The translations under genes were made by a program, and so were the position numbers. A stretch of 11,830 nt of DNA. It comes from Propionibacteriaceae bacterium (GTDB taxonomy: Bacteria > Actinomycetota > Actinomycetes > Propionibacteriales > Propionibacteriaceae). Location: NCBI GenBank assembly GCA_030528545.1, contig JAUMYR010000086.1:1-11830 (forward strand). Reading direction: 5' to 3'. A model generated the notes under the pieces. It was not told the DNA's origin. It did not search any database and saw nothing but the letters and a program-made list of their open reading frames with translations. Of the stretch, positions 5,956 to 11,830 are shown piece after piece (the stretch's first letter is position 1; every line of letters starts with the position of its first letter).

Positions 5956-5974
5956 GCCAACCCAGCCGCGCAGG
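5943..5974. terminator. Bidirectional terminator hairpin, perfect 12-bp stem
   Basis: CCTGCGCGGCTG (5943-5954) and CAGCCGCGCAGG (5963-5974) are exact reverse complements separated by 8 bases. The hairpin spans the permease stop and most of the 25-base gap before the stop of the convergent peptidase gene. It could end both transcripts. There is no T-tract, as is common in high-G+C Gram-positives. Confidence 0.75.
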
Positions 5975-5980
5975 ACCCGG

Positions 5981-8107
5981 TCAGGCCTCCAGGCGGGCCT
6001 GGGCGTCCAGTGCGGACAGCAAGAAGGCGTAGTCCCAGGCGCGGTCCTTCCACACCTCGTACCGTCCGGACGCGCCGCCGTGGCCGCCGTCCATCTCGGT
6101 CTTCAGCACGATCGGTGCCCGCCCCGTGGTGACCTCCCGCAGCTTCTGCACCCATTTGGCCGGTTCGACGTAGAGCACCCGGGTGTCGTTGAGGCTGGTT
6201 ACCGCGGCGATCGTCGGGTAGTCCACCGCCCGGATGTTCTCATAGGGGGTGTAGGACTTCATATAGGCATAGGCCTCGGGGTCGGTGATGGGGTTGCCCC
6301 ACTCCTCCCATTCGAGGGCCGACAAGGGAAGATCCGGGTCGAGGATGCTGGTGAGGGCATCGACGAAGGGCACCTGGGCGACGCAGGCCCGGTACAGCTC
6401 GGGGGCGAGGTTCAGCACCGCCCCCATGAGCAGCCCACCGGCCGAACCGCCCATCGCGGCGACCCGGCCCGGATCTGCCCAGCCGGAGGCGATCACGTGG
6501 CGGGTCGCGTCCACGAAGTCGGTGAAGCTGTTGACCTTGTGCAGCTTCTTGCCGTCCTCGTACCAGCGGCGGCCCAGCTCGCCGCCGCCGCGGACGTGCG
6601 CGATGACGAACACGACGCCCCGGTCCAGCAGGCTGAGCCGGGGGATAGCGAAGCCCGGGTCCATGCTGGCCTCGTAGGAGCCGTAGCCGTACACGAGGCA
6701 GGGCGCGGTGCCGTCGGGACGCACGCCCACCCGCCGCACGATGCTGAGCGGGATGAGGGTGCCGTCGCTGGCCGGTGCCCATTCCCGGGTCGCCACGTAG
6801 TCCTCGGGCCTGAATCCGCCCTTGACCGGGGTCTGTTTGCGCAGCAGCAGCTCGCCGGTCGCCAGCACGTAGTCGTACACCCGCGGCGGGGTGCAGAAGG
6901 AGGTATAGCTCAGCCGGATCACCGGCGCCTCGAACTCCGACTCGGTCAGGGTGACCGTGCACAGCTCCTCGTCGAAGGCGGGTTCGGACGCCGAGGTGAG
7001 GTCGTCGAGGCCGAATACCTGCACCCGCGGGGTGGTGTCTTTGCGCAGCGAGACCACCAGATGTGTCGCGGTGACCGCAGTGCCCTCGATCTTCACATCG
7101 TCGCGGTGCGCGATCACCGTCGGCCAGGACGCCGGGTCGGTGCCCTCGCCGAGCTGGGCCGGGCTCACCAGGGACACCATGCTGTTGACCGCGTTCGCGT
7201 TGTGGGTGACGAAGTAGTGCCGTTCGCCCTCGACGATGGCCGGGTCAACGGAGTGCAGCAGCCGCAGCTCGCGGCTGACCAGCAGGCGGGGCGCCGCACC
7301 CGGGTCGGTGAGGTTGAGGCTCCAGGTCTCGCCGAACTCGGAGTTCGACACCGAGATCACCAGCTCCTCCCGGTCTCCGCTGGGCTCGACGCCCAGCCAC
7401 ATGCCGGCCTCGTCCTCCTGGAAGACGACCGTGTCCTCGCTCGCCGGGGTGCCGAGGGTGTGGGCCTTCACCTGGTAGGGACGCCACGACGCGTCGACCA
7501 CGGTGTAAAAGACCTTGTCGCCGGCGGGTGACCAGGTCAGGCCATAGAACACGTTCTCGACCTCGTCCGGCAGCAGTTCGCCGGTGCGCAGGTCCTTGAT
7601 CCGCAGCGCGAACCGTTCATCGCCCGCGTTGTCCTCGGCGTAGGCCAGCAGGGTGCCGTCCCGGGTCACGTCCATGCCGCCCAGCGCGAAGAACGGTTTA
7701 CCTTCGGCCGCGGCGTTGCAATCGAGCAACACCTCCTCACCGGGCAGCGTGACCGTGCTGTCCTCCACCGACGGCGGAGTCCAATCGTCGCCGGAGGCGG
7801 GGACGCGGCAGAACACCGGATACTGTTTGCCCTCGGCGGTGCGGCTGAAATACCACCAGCCGTGCCGCCGTGACGGGACCGACAGGTCGGTCTCCTGCGT
7901 GCGTTCCTTGATCTCGGCGAAGATCGCCTCGCGCAGGCCCTGCTGGTCGGCCGTCACCTGCTCGGTGTAGGCGTTCTCGGCCTCCAGGTGGGCGATCACC
8001 TCGGGTGAGGACTTGTCGCGTAGCCACTCCAGCTCATCGATGAACTCATCGCCGTGATGGGTCCGGGTCGTCGGGATACGGGCTGCCAGCGGTGGAGTCA
8101 ACGTCAT
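5981..8107 (-). CDS. Prolyl oligopeptidase-family serine peptidase, oligopeptidase B-like (protease II)
   Basis: Oligopeptidase B is usually a cytosolic enzyme that cleaves short peptides after Arg or Lys. The 708-residue protein has the N-terminal segment and beta-propeller of the family (about 1-430), including HGWWYFSRTAEGKQYPVFCR (82-101). The C-terminal alpha/beta-hydrolase domain (about 435-700) contains YGYGSYEASMDPGF, AHVRGGGELGRRWYEDGK, the nucleophile Ser555 in GGSAGG, Asp641 in SLNDTRV and His676 in DGGHGG. Spacing and length agree with the family (E. coli PtrB is about 690 residues). No signal peptide is visible. ATG 8107 is chosen because homologues start here; the open frame runs to 8317 but crosses into the sugar kinase gene. 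It lies 55 bases downstream of the kinase gene and may be the last gene of that operon or use its own promoter. Arg/Lys specificity is inferred from family resemblance only. Confidence 0.93.
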   Translation of the reverse strand: MTLTPPLAARIPTTRTHHGDEFIDELEWLRDKSSPEVIAHLEAENAYTEQVTADQQGLREAIFAEIKERTQETDLSVPSRRHGWWYFSRTAEGKQYPVFCRVPASGDDWTPPSVEDSTVTLPGEEVLLDCNAAAEGKPFFALGGMDVTRDGTLLAYAEDNAGDERFALRIKDLRTGELLPDEVENVFYGLTWSPAGDKVFYTVVDASWRPYQVKAHTLGTPASEDTVVFQEDEAGMWLGVEPSGDREELVISVSNSEFGETWSLNLTDPGAAPRLLVSRELRLLHSVDPAIVEGERHYFVTHNANAVNSMVSLVSPAQLGEGTDPASWPTVIAHRDDVKIEGTAVTATHLVVSLRKDTTPRVQVFGLDDLTSASEPAFDEELCTVTLTESEFEAPVIRLSYTSFCTPPRVYDYVLATGELLLRKQTPVKGGFRPEDYVATREWAPASDGTLIPLSIVRRVGVRPDGTAPCLVYGYGSYEASMDPGFAIPRLSLLDRGVVFVIAHVRGGGELGRRWYEDGKKLHKVNSFTDFVDATRHVIASGWADPGRVAAMGGSAGGLLMGAVLNLAPELYRACVAQVPFVDALTSILDPDLPLSALEWEEWGNPITDPEAYAYMKSYTPYENIRAVDYPTIAAVTSLNDTRVLYVEPAKWVQKLREVTTGRAPIVLKTEMDGGHGGASGRYEVWKDRAWDYAFLLSALDAQARLEA

Positions 8108-8121
8108 GGCGCCCAAGCCTA
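8108..8121 (-). promoter_or_regulatory. Possible -10 box upstream of the oligopeptidase gene
   Basis: On the minus strand TAGGCT (8121-8116) lies 8 bases before ATG 8107, and no strong Shine-Dalgarno is present. A weak inverted repeat upstream, ACCCGG (8137-8142) with CCGGGT (8151-8156), could separate this gene from the sugar kinase transcript. Both signals are tentative. Confidence 0.3.
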
Positions 8122-8162
8122 TCCCCACACCCCAGGACCCGGTCGCTGCGCCGGGTTCGTGC

Positions 8163-9062
8163 TTAGGCGACGGAGACCCGCTGGCGCAGCGCCGACCCCG
8201 GACGCAGCTCAGCCAGCCGTGCGGCTCCGTCGAGGCCGGTCCCCGCGGCCGGGACCAGCCGGACCGCCGGAAAGCGTTCGCGCAGCAGCCGCGCGAACTC
8301 GGCGGACAGCACCTCACCGCGGAAGACCTTGCCCAGGGTCGAGACCGCCGGATCGTCCTGGTCGGCCTGCCCCACCCGGGACAGCCCGGCGACTACGGAC
8401 GCCACCAGCTCGGCCGCCGCCCGGCGACAGATCCCGGCGCACACCGCATCGGTGGCCGCCAGCTCGGCGACCGTGCGGGCATAGGACGCGATCCGCGACA
8501 CCCGCAGCGGGTCGGCCTGCAATATCAGGTAGGCCGCCTCAATATCTGGGAAATCGGAGCGTACCGCCTCGCTCAGCGCGGTCGCGGGGCCCCGCCCGTC
8601 GTGGGCCCGCAGCACCGCGTCCAGCCCGGCCCGCCCGATCCAGAAACCCGAACCGGCGTCGCCGATCAGGTATCCCCAGCCATCGACCCGGGCCAGGTCC
8701 TGGTCACCGGCGGCCAGCGTCACCACCCCGGTCCCGGACGCCACGACGGCACCCGGCACATCGCCCAGCGCGCCCAGATAACTGGTTACCGAATCGTGGG
8801 CCAGCAGCACCCTCTCCACCCCCAGGCCGCGGACCCTGTCGAGCAAGTCGGCCGCGGTCACGTCCTCGCCGAGACCGGAGGAACCGACCGCGAGAGTGAC
8901 CGGTTCGGTGGGGGCGATCCGGGTGACGACCCCCGCCAGCTGCGGCACCACGGGGCGGTCGGTCACGACGCCGCCGCACTCGATCTCACGAATCACCGCG
9001 CCCCCGGCTCGCAGCTGGGCGCGGATGCCGGTCTGCCCGGCGTCCATGGCTAGTACGTTCAC
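8163..9062 (-). CDS. BadF/BadG/BcrA/BcrD-type ATPase, N-acetylglucosamine kinase-like
   Basis: This 299-residue protein belongs to the actin-fold (ASKHA) ATPases related to eukaryotic NAGK and bacterial amino-sugar kinases. Visible motifs are the phosphate-1 loop MDAGQTGIRA (6-15), the Asp in LLAHDSVTSYLGALG (86-100) at the place of the catalytic base, the phosphate-2 motif ASGTGVV (108-114), the sugar-binding-type segment GWGYLIGDAGSGFWIGR (128-144), and the C-terminal adenosine motif LVPAAGTGLDGAARLA (269-284). Members phosphorylate GlcNAc, glucosamine or related sugars with ATP; the substrate is not decided by sequence reading alone. GTG 9062 is preceded closely by GAGGG. An ATG five codons later would cut into the phosphate loop region and is less likely. 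The gene follows the amidotransferase gene by 27 bases on the same strand, so the two are probably co-transcribed with the aspartate kinase gene. Confidence 0.85.
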   Translation of the reverse strand: MNVLAMDAGQTGIRAQLRAGGAVIREIECGGVVTDRPVVPQLAGVVTRIAPTEPVTLAVGSSGLGEDVTAADLLDRVRGLGVERVLLAHDSVTSYLGALGDVPGAVVASGTGVVTLAAGDQDLARVDGWGYLIGDAGSGFWIGRAGLDAVLRAHDGRGPATALSEAVRSDFPDIEAAYLILQADPLRVSRIASYARTVAELAATDAVCAGICRRAAAELVASVVAGLSRVGQADQDDPAVSTLGKVFRGEVLSAEFARLLRERFPAVRLVPAAGTGLDGAARLAELRPGSALRQRVSVA

Positions 9063-9089
9063 GCCCTCATTGTCGCAGGGCAGGTGGGT

Positions 9090-9818
9090 TCAGGACGCGT
9101 AGCGCTCCACGAAGTTGCGCAGCAGCCGGTGCTGGGCGCCGTTGACCGGTGAGGTCCTCGCCATCTCGATCAGCGGCTCCAGCTCGTCCGGCCGAAAGTA
9201 TCCCGCGTGCTGGTAGATGCGCATGCGGGTGATGAGGTCGTCGGCGTCCAGCTCGGGGTGGAACTGCGTGACGTACACGTTGCGCCCGACCCGGAACATC
9301 TGCACGGGGCAGGCCTGTCCGGTCGCCAGCAGGGTCGCCCCCGGCGGGTTTCCGTTGCAAGCCTCCTTGTGGCCGACGAAGGCGTGGAAGGTGCTAGGCA
9401 TCCCGGCCAGCAGCGGGTCGGCAGCCCCGTCCTCGGTGACCGTGATCCGGGGGGCGCTGATCGGCTCGCCGTAGGTGCGGTCCACCACCCCGCCCAGATG
9501 CGTGACGATGGTTCCGACGCCGTAGCACATGCCGAAGAAGGGCACATCGGCGTCGACGATCCGGTCGATGAGCTGGGACAGGTCGGCTTCGACGCGACGC
9601 TGCAGGTCGGTCTTGTCGGTGTCCGAGATCGTGAACGCCGATCCCCCGAGGAACACGCCAGCGTAGGCGTCCAGGTCGATCGCAGGAAGCGGCTCGGCCT
9701 CCACCCGGACCCGGTGCAGGCTGGCCCGGTCCAGGCCCGCGTGGCGCAGGATGGAGTCATATTCGCGGTCGGCCGCCTCGTCGTGGTCGCGGGTGGCCAG
9801 CAGCAGGAAAGGCTTCAT
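9090..9818 (-). CDS. Class I glutamine amidotransferase-like protein
   Basis: The 242-residue protein has a class I (triad) glutaminase fold. The nucleophile Cys98 is in FFGMCYGVGTIVTHLGG (95-110), and His187 and Glu189 are in QFHPELD (186-192). GVFLGGSAF (54-62) precedes them as in GMP synthase-type glutaminase domains. It is a stand-alone domain with no synthetase partner fused to it, so the acceptor of the ammonia is unknown. The region after the triad (about 200-242) is a short helical tail. Its ATG shares one base with the stop of the aspartate kinase gene (TGATG on the minus strand), so the two are probably translationally coupled. Close homologues are often annotated only as glutamine amidotransferase or GMP synthase-like. 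It could also be a gamma-glutamyl hydrolase-type enzyme instead of an ammonia donor. Confidence 0.88.
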   Translation of the reverse strand: MKPFLLLATRDHDEAADREYDSILRHAGLDRASLHRVRVEAEPLPAIDLDAYAGVFLGGSAFTISDTDKTDLQRRVEADLSQLIDRIVDADVPFFGMCYGVGTIVTHLGGVVDRTYGEPISAPRITVTEDGAADPLLAGMPSTFHAFVGHKEACNGNPPGATLLATGQACPVQMFRVGRNVYVTQFHPELDADDLITRMRIYQHAGYFRPDELEPLIEMARTSPVNGAQHRLLRNFVERYAS

Positions 9819-10336
9819 CAGCGCCCGGTGCCAGCGTAGACGGTCGCGGTCTCCTCGGCGTCCAGCCCGAAGGCGGTATGGGCTGCGCGGACGCCACGGT
9901 CCACCTCGTCGGCGCCGACCACGACCGAGATCCGGATCTCGGAGGTGGAGATCATCTGGATGTTCACGTCGGCCTCGGCGAGGGCCTTGAAGAAGGTCGC
10001 GGTGACGCCCGGGTGGGAGCGCATGCCGACGCCCACCACCGAGATCTTGCCGATCTGGTCGTCGTATAGCAGCTCGGAGAAGCCGACACTGTCTTGTACG
10101 TCCTTGAGCGCGGCGATGGCCCGTGGGCCGTCGGCCATCGGCAGGGTGAAGGAGATGTCGGTGGACTGGTCGGACAGCTTCGACACGTTCTGCACGATCA
10201 TGTCGATGTTGATGTCGGCCTCGGCGATCGCCGCGAAGATCTGGGCCGCTTCACCGATCTGGTCGGGGACGCCGACGATCGTGATCTTGGCCTCGGAACG
10301 GTCGTGGGCGACGCCGGTGATGAGGGCCTCTTCCAT
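9818..10336 (-). other. Internal start for the aspartate kinase beta subunit
   Basis: Met252 of the kinase (ATG 10336) would begin a 172-residue regulatory subunit consisting of the two ACT domains. It starts MEEALITGVAHDRSEAKITI (20 residues). AAAGG lies 7 bases upstream of this ATG. C. glutamicum LysC-beta, made from an internal start within the same gene, is also 172 residues and starts with a very similar peptide, as I recall it. Expression from this site is inferred by analogy. Confidence 0.6.
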
Positions 10337-11089
10337 TGCGGAGCCTTTCAGTTGGTCGTGGGGCAACACCCAGGTGCCCGGTTTGTCGGTGAAGGACGAG
10401 CGGACGTGCACCGGCACGTGTTCCCGGCGGGCGTATTCGACGCAGCGCAGGTGCAGGATCTTCGCGCCGCAGGCCGCCATCTCCAGCATCTCCTCGTGGC
10501 AGATCTCGGGGATGTGGCGGGCGCCGTTCACGATCCGGGGGTCGGCGGTGTAGACCCCGTCGACGTCGGAGTAGATCTCGCAGTAGTCGGCACCCAGGGA
10601 CGCGGCGAGCGCCACCGCGGTGGTGTCGGAGGCCCCCCGGCCGAGCGTCGTGACGTCCTTGGTGGTCTGGGCGACGCCCTGGAACCCGGCGACGATCACC
10701 ACGGCCCCCTCGTCCAGGGACCTCACGATCCGGCCGGGGGTGATGTCGATGATGCGGGCGTTGCCGTGGGTCGCGGTCGTGATGATCCCGGCCTGGCTAC
10801 CGGTGTAGCTGACGGCCTCGACACCGAGGTCGCTGAGGGCCATCGCCAGCAGGGCCGCCGACTGCCGCTCCCCGGTGGTGAGCAGCATGTCCAGCTCGCG
10901 CGACTTGGGCTGCGGCGAGACCTGCAGCGCCAGGTCCATCAGCTCGTCGGTGGTGTCCCCCATGGCCGAGATCACGATGATGATGTCGTGACCATCGGCC
11001 CGGGCCCGTGCGATCCGGCGTGCCACCCGCTTGATGGAATCGGCGTCGGCCACCGAGCTTCCACCGTACTTCTGGACGATGCGTCCCAT
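9818..11089 (-). CDS. lysC: Aspartate kinase (alpha subunit, LysC type)
   Basis: Aspartate kinase makes aspartyl phosphate from aspartate and ATP, the first step towards lysine, diaminopimelate, threonine and methionine. The 423 residues comprise the amino-acid kinase domain, with KYGGSSVAD (7-15), TTGERQSAALLA (71-82), GRGASDTTAVALAA (150-163) and EIYSDVDGVYTADPRIV (171-187), followed by two ACT domains (about 265-335 and 345-415) that bind regulatory amino acids. The length matches the 421-residue C. glutamicum LysC. ATG 11089 has AGGAGGGG a few bases upstream. The gene is divergent from the first DUF1707 gene across 68 bases. The usual downstream neighbour in actinobacteria, asd, is replaced by an amidotransferase gene. 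The symbol ask is also used for this gene. Confidence 0.96.
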   Translation of the reverse strand: MGRIVQKYGGSSVADADSIKRVARRIARARADGHDIIIVISAMGDTTDELMDLALQVSPQPKSRELDMLLTTGERQSAALLAMALSDLGVEAVSYTGSQAGIITTATHGNARIIDITPGRIVRSLDEGAVVIVAGFQGVAQTTKDVTTLGRGASDTTAVALAASLGADYCEIYSDVDGVYTADPRIVNGARHIPEICHEEMLEMAACGAKILHLRCVEYARREHVPVHVRSSFTDKPGTWVLPHDQLKGSAMEEALITGVAHDRSEAKITIVGVPDQIGEAAQIFAAIAEADINIDMIVQNVSKLSDQSTDISFTLPMADGPRAIAALKDVQDSVGFSELLYDDQIGKISVVGVGMRSHPGVTATFFKALAEADVNIQMISTSEIRISVVVGADEVDRGVRAAHTAFGLDAEETATVYAGTGR

Positions 11090-11114
11090 GTACCCCTCCT
11101 GACGACTCGCGATA

Positions 11115-11120
11115 ACTGTA
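11115..11120 (-). promoter_or_regulatory. Possible -10 box for the aspartate kinase operon
   Basis: TACAGT on the minus strand lies in the 68-base divergent gap, about 25 bases before ATG 11089. This leaves room for a short leader containing the AGGAGGGG ribosome binding site. No good -35 match is seen. I saw no T-box or lysine riboswitch; the space is too short for one. Confidence 0.3.
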
Positions 11121-11144
11121 ATGGGTGCCCGGCCGGTGTTGCGG

Positions 11145-11157
11145 TAGCATCTGGAGG
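11145..11157 (+). promoter_or_regulatory. Possible -10 box for a leaderless first DUF1707 gene
   Basis: TAGCAT (11145-11150) is followed by 7 bases and GTG 11158. The purine-rich GGAGG touching the GTG is too close to act as a Shine-Dalgarno. The same arrangement occurs before the second DUF1707 gene. Confidence 0.5.
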
Positions 11158-11580
11158 GTGGACGCCAACCAGCGGATCGGGGACGCCGAGCGGGACGCGG
11201 CCGTCGGCGCGCTGCGGGAGCATATGTCGCTCGGGCGGCTCACCGCCGAAGAGTTCGACGAACGCATGGCCCGGGCTTTGCAGGCCAAGACGAGGTCGAA
11301 CCTGGAGGATCTATTCGCGGACCTGCCGGGCGGGGTACCCAGCCCGGCCACACCCGTTCCCGTTCCTGTGCCGGTGGCGGAGGCGGAGGTACCCGCCAGA
11401 CGGCGGGTACCGGAAACCGCTGCGTTCGCGGCCGTCAGCGTGATCTGGCTCGTGTTCCTCATCGCGGTGGCCCTGGGTGGTATCGCGTGGTGGCTGTTCT
11501 GGATCCCGATGATCGCCACCGGCGGACTGCTCGAGAGCGTCACGTTCAAGGCAAAGAAGAAGGCGGAGGGGCCTGGCTAG
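11158..11580 (+). CDS. DUF1707 domain protein with C-terminal membrane segments
   Basis: The 140-residue protein starts with a DUF1707 domain: RIGDAERDAAVGALREHM (6-23), then SLGRLTAEEFDERMARALQA (24-43), with the Asp-Leu-Pro end at DLFADLPGG (51-59). A Pro/Val linker (60-83) follows. Next come two hydrophobic stretches (about 88-108 and 109-125) ending in a short Lys-rich tail, so the domain is probably held at the cytoplasmic face of the membrane. DUF1707 is widespread in actinobacteria and has no assigned biochemical role that I can name with certainty; some members are found in putative regulators and sigma-related contexts. GTG 11158 was chosen because the domain begins here and the -10-like TAGCAT is 7 bases upstream. 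The frame is open back to 11125 but that part has no family resemblance. Confidence 0.85.
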   Translation: MDANQRIGDAERDAAVGALREHMSLGRLTAEEFDERMARALQAKTRSNLEDLFADLPGGVPSPATPVPVPVPVAEAEVPARRRVPETAAFAAVSVIWLVFLIAVALGGIAWWLFWIPMIATGGLLESVTFKAKKKAEGPG

Positions 11581-11595
11581 CCGTCCCGGGCGCGG

Positions 11596-11614
11596 ACACC
11601 CCATGGCCGGGTGT
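11596..11614 (+). terminator. Small hairpin after the first DUF1707 gene
   Basis: ACACCC (11596-11601) pairs with GGGTGT (11609-11614) around 7 bases, 15 bases after the TAG. A 6-bp stem without a T-tract is weak evidence for a terminator. Confidence 0.25.
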
Positions 11615-11640
11615 GGGTATGGGCTGGCTCGGTTCGCGGC

Positions 11641-11653
11641 TACCATCTATAGC
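11641..11653 (+). promoter_or_regulatory. Possible -10 box for a leaderless second DUF1707 gene
   Basis: TACCAT (11641-11646) is followed by 7 bases and GTG 11654, with no Shine-Dalgarno. It differs from the box of the first copy at one position and has identical spacing. Confidence 0.5.
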
Positions 11654-11830
11654 GTGAACTCCAGCGAACGCATCGGCGACGCGGAGCGGGATGCTGCCGT
11701 GGAGTCCCTGCAGGAGCACATGTCGCTCGGGCGGCTCACCAGCGAGGAGTTCGACGAACGCATGTCGAAGGCGCTCCAGGCCCGGACGCGGGGCGACGTG
11801 GCCGCGCTCTTCGCCGACCTGCCCGGCGGA
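11654..11830 (+). CDS. Second DUF1707 protein, 3'-truncated by the window edge
   Basis: The 59 visible residues, from GTG 11654, form a DUF1707 domain: RIGDAERDAAVESLQEHM then SLGRLTSEEFDERMSKALQA, ending at LFADLPGG. I count 43 of 59 residues identical to the first copy in an ungapped alignment, so the two genes are tandem paralogues. The rest of the protein, including any membrane part, lies outside the window. The start is set by the domain boundary and by the TACCAT box 7 bases upstream. Confidence 0.85.
   Translation, partial: MNSSERIGDAERDAAVESLQEHMSLGRLTSEEFDERMSKALQARTRGDVAALFADLPGG

Noticed and set aside
6080..7531. A 483-codon plus-strand open frame opposite the oligopeptidase gene
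   Set aside because: It is rich in His, Arg, Gly and Val with no family motif. It mirrors a gene whose catalytic triad and length fit its family. Long antisense frames are expected in 70% G+C coding DNA.
8106..9053. A 315-codon plus-strand frame opposite the sugar kinase gene
   Set aside because: It has no recognisable motif and low-complexity Gly/Arg/Gln composition. The minus-strand kinase has its phosphate and adenosine motifs in order.
10094..11443. A 449-codon plus-strand open frame opposite the aspartate kinase gene and running into the DUF1707 gene
   Set aside because: Its composition (Asp/His/Gly/Val repeats) is that of an antisense shadow. Both genes it overlaps have clear family motifs.

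Overview
The window is high-G+C DNA from an actinobacterium. This rests on the base composition, an actinobacterial-type MenB, an aspartate kinase of the LysC alpha/beta type, two DUF1707 genes and several genes that look leaderless. I cannot name the genus. Hand counts give 61% G+C for 2281-2400 (73 of 120), inside the restriction gene, and 70% for 7381-7440 (42 of 60), inside the peptidase gene. The left quarter therefore looks compositionally foreign.

Layout. 1-681 (+) is the 3' part of a glycerophosphodiester phosphodiesterase gene. 682-980 is a non-coding leader. 981-3249 is a type II restriction-modification locus: an intact C5-cytosine methyltransferase (+), a restriction endonuclease gene of the NgoMIV family overlapping it by ATGA (+), and a Vsr-type mismatch endonuclease gene convergent to both (-). 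The endonuclease gene is broken by three lesions: an extra G in a G4 tract, an in-frame TAG, and an extra G in a G7 tract. Undoing them gives a 287-residue protein with every NgoMIV catalytic and recognition residue within one position of its published place. Methylation and mismatch repair thus appear to have outlived cleavage.

3294-4977 (-) holds menB (menaquinone biosynthesis) and, upstream of it, an unrecognised Pro/Ala/Arg-rich protein with one C-terminal membrane segment. 5185-5955 (+) is a TauE/SafE-family permease. It converges on a long minus-strand block and shares a perfect 12-bp hairpin with it.

5981-11089 (-) reads, in transcription order, aspartate kinase (with an internal beta-subunit start), a class I glutamine amidotransferase joined to it by TGATG, a BadF/NagK-type sugar kinase, and an oligopeptidase B-like serine peptidase that may also have its own promoter. 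The usual actinobacterial partner of the kinase gene, asd, is not downstream of it here. 11158-11830 (+) carries two tandem DUF1707 genes, the second cut by the window end. Each has a TANCAT box exactly 7 bases before a GTG start.

Most of the window is ordinary housekeeping sequence. The most informative parts are the decayed NgoMIV-type system with its retained methyltransferase and Vsr, and the unusual aspartate kinase-amidotransferase-sugar kinase operon. I do not see a convincing wholly new system.
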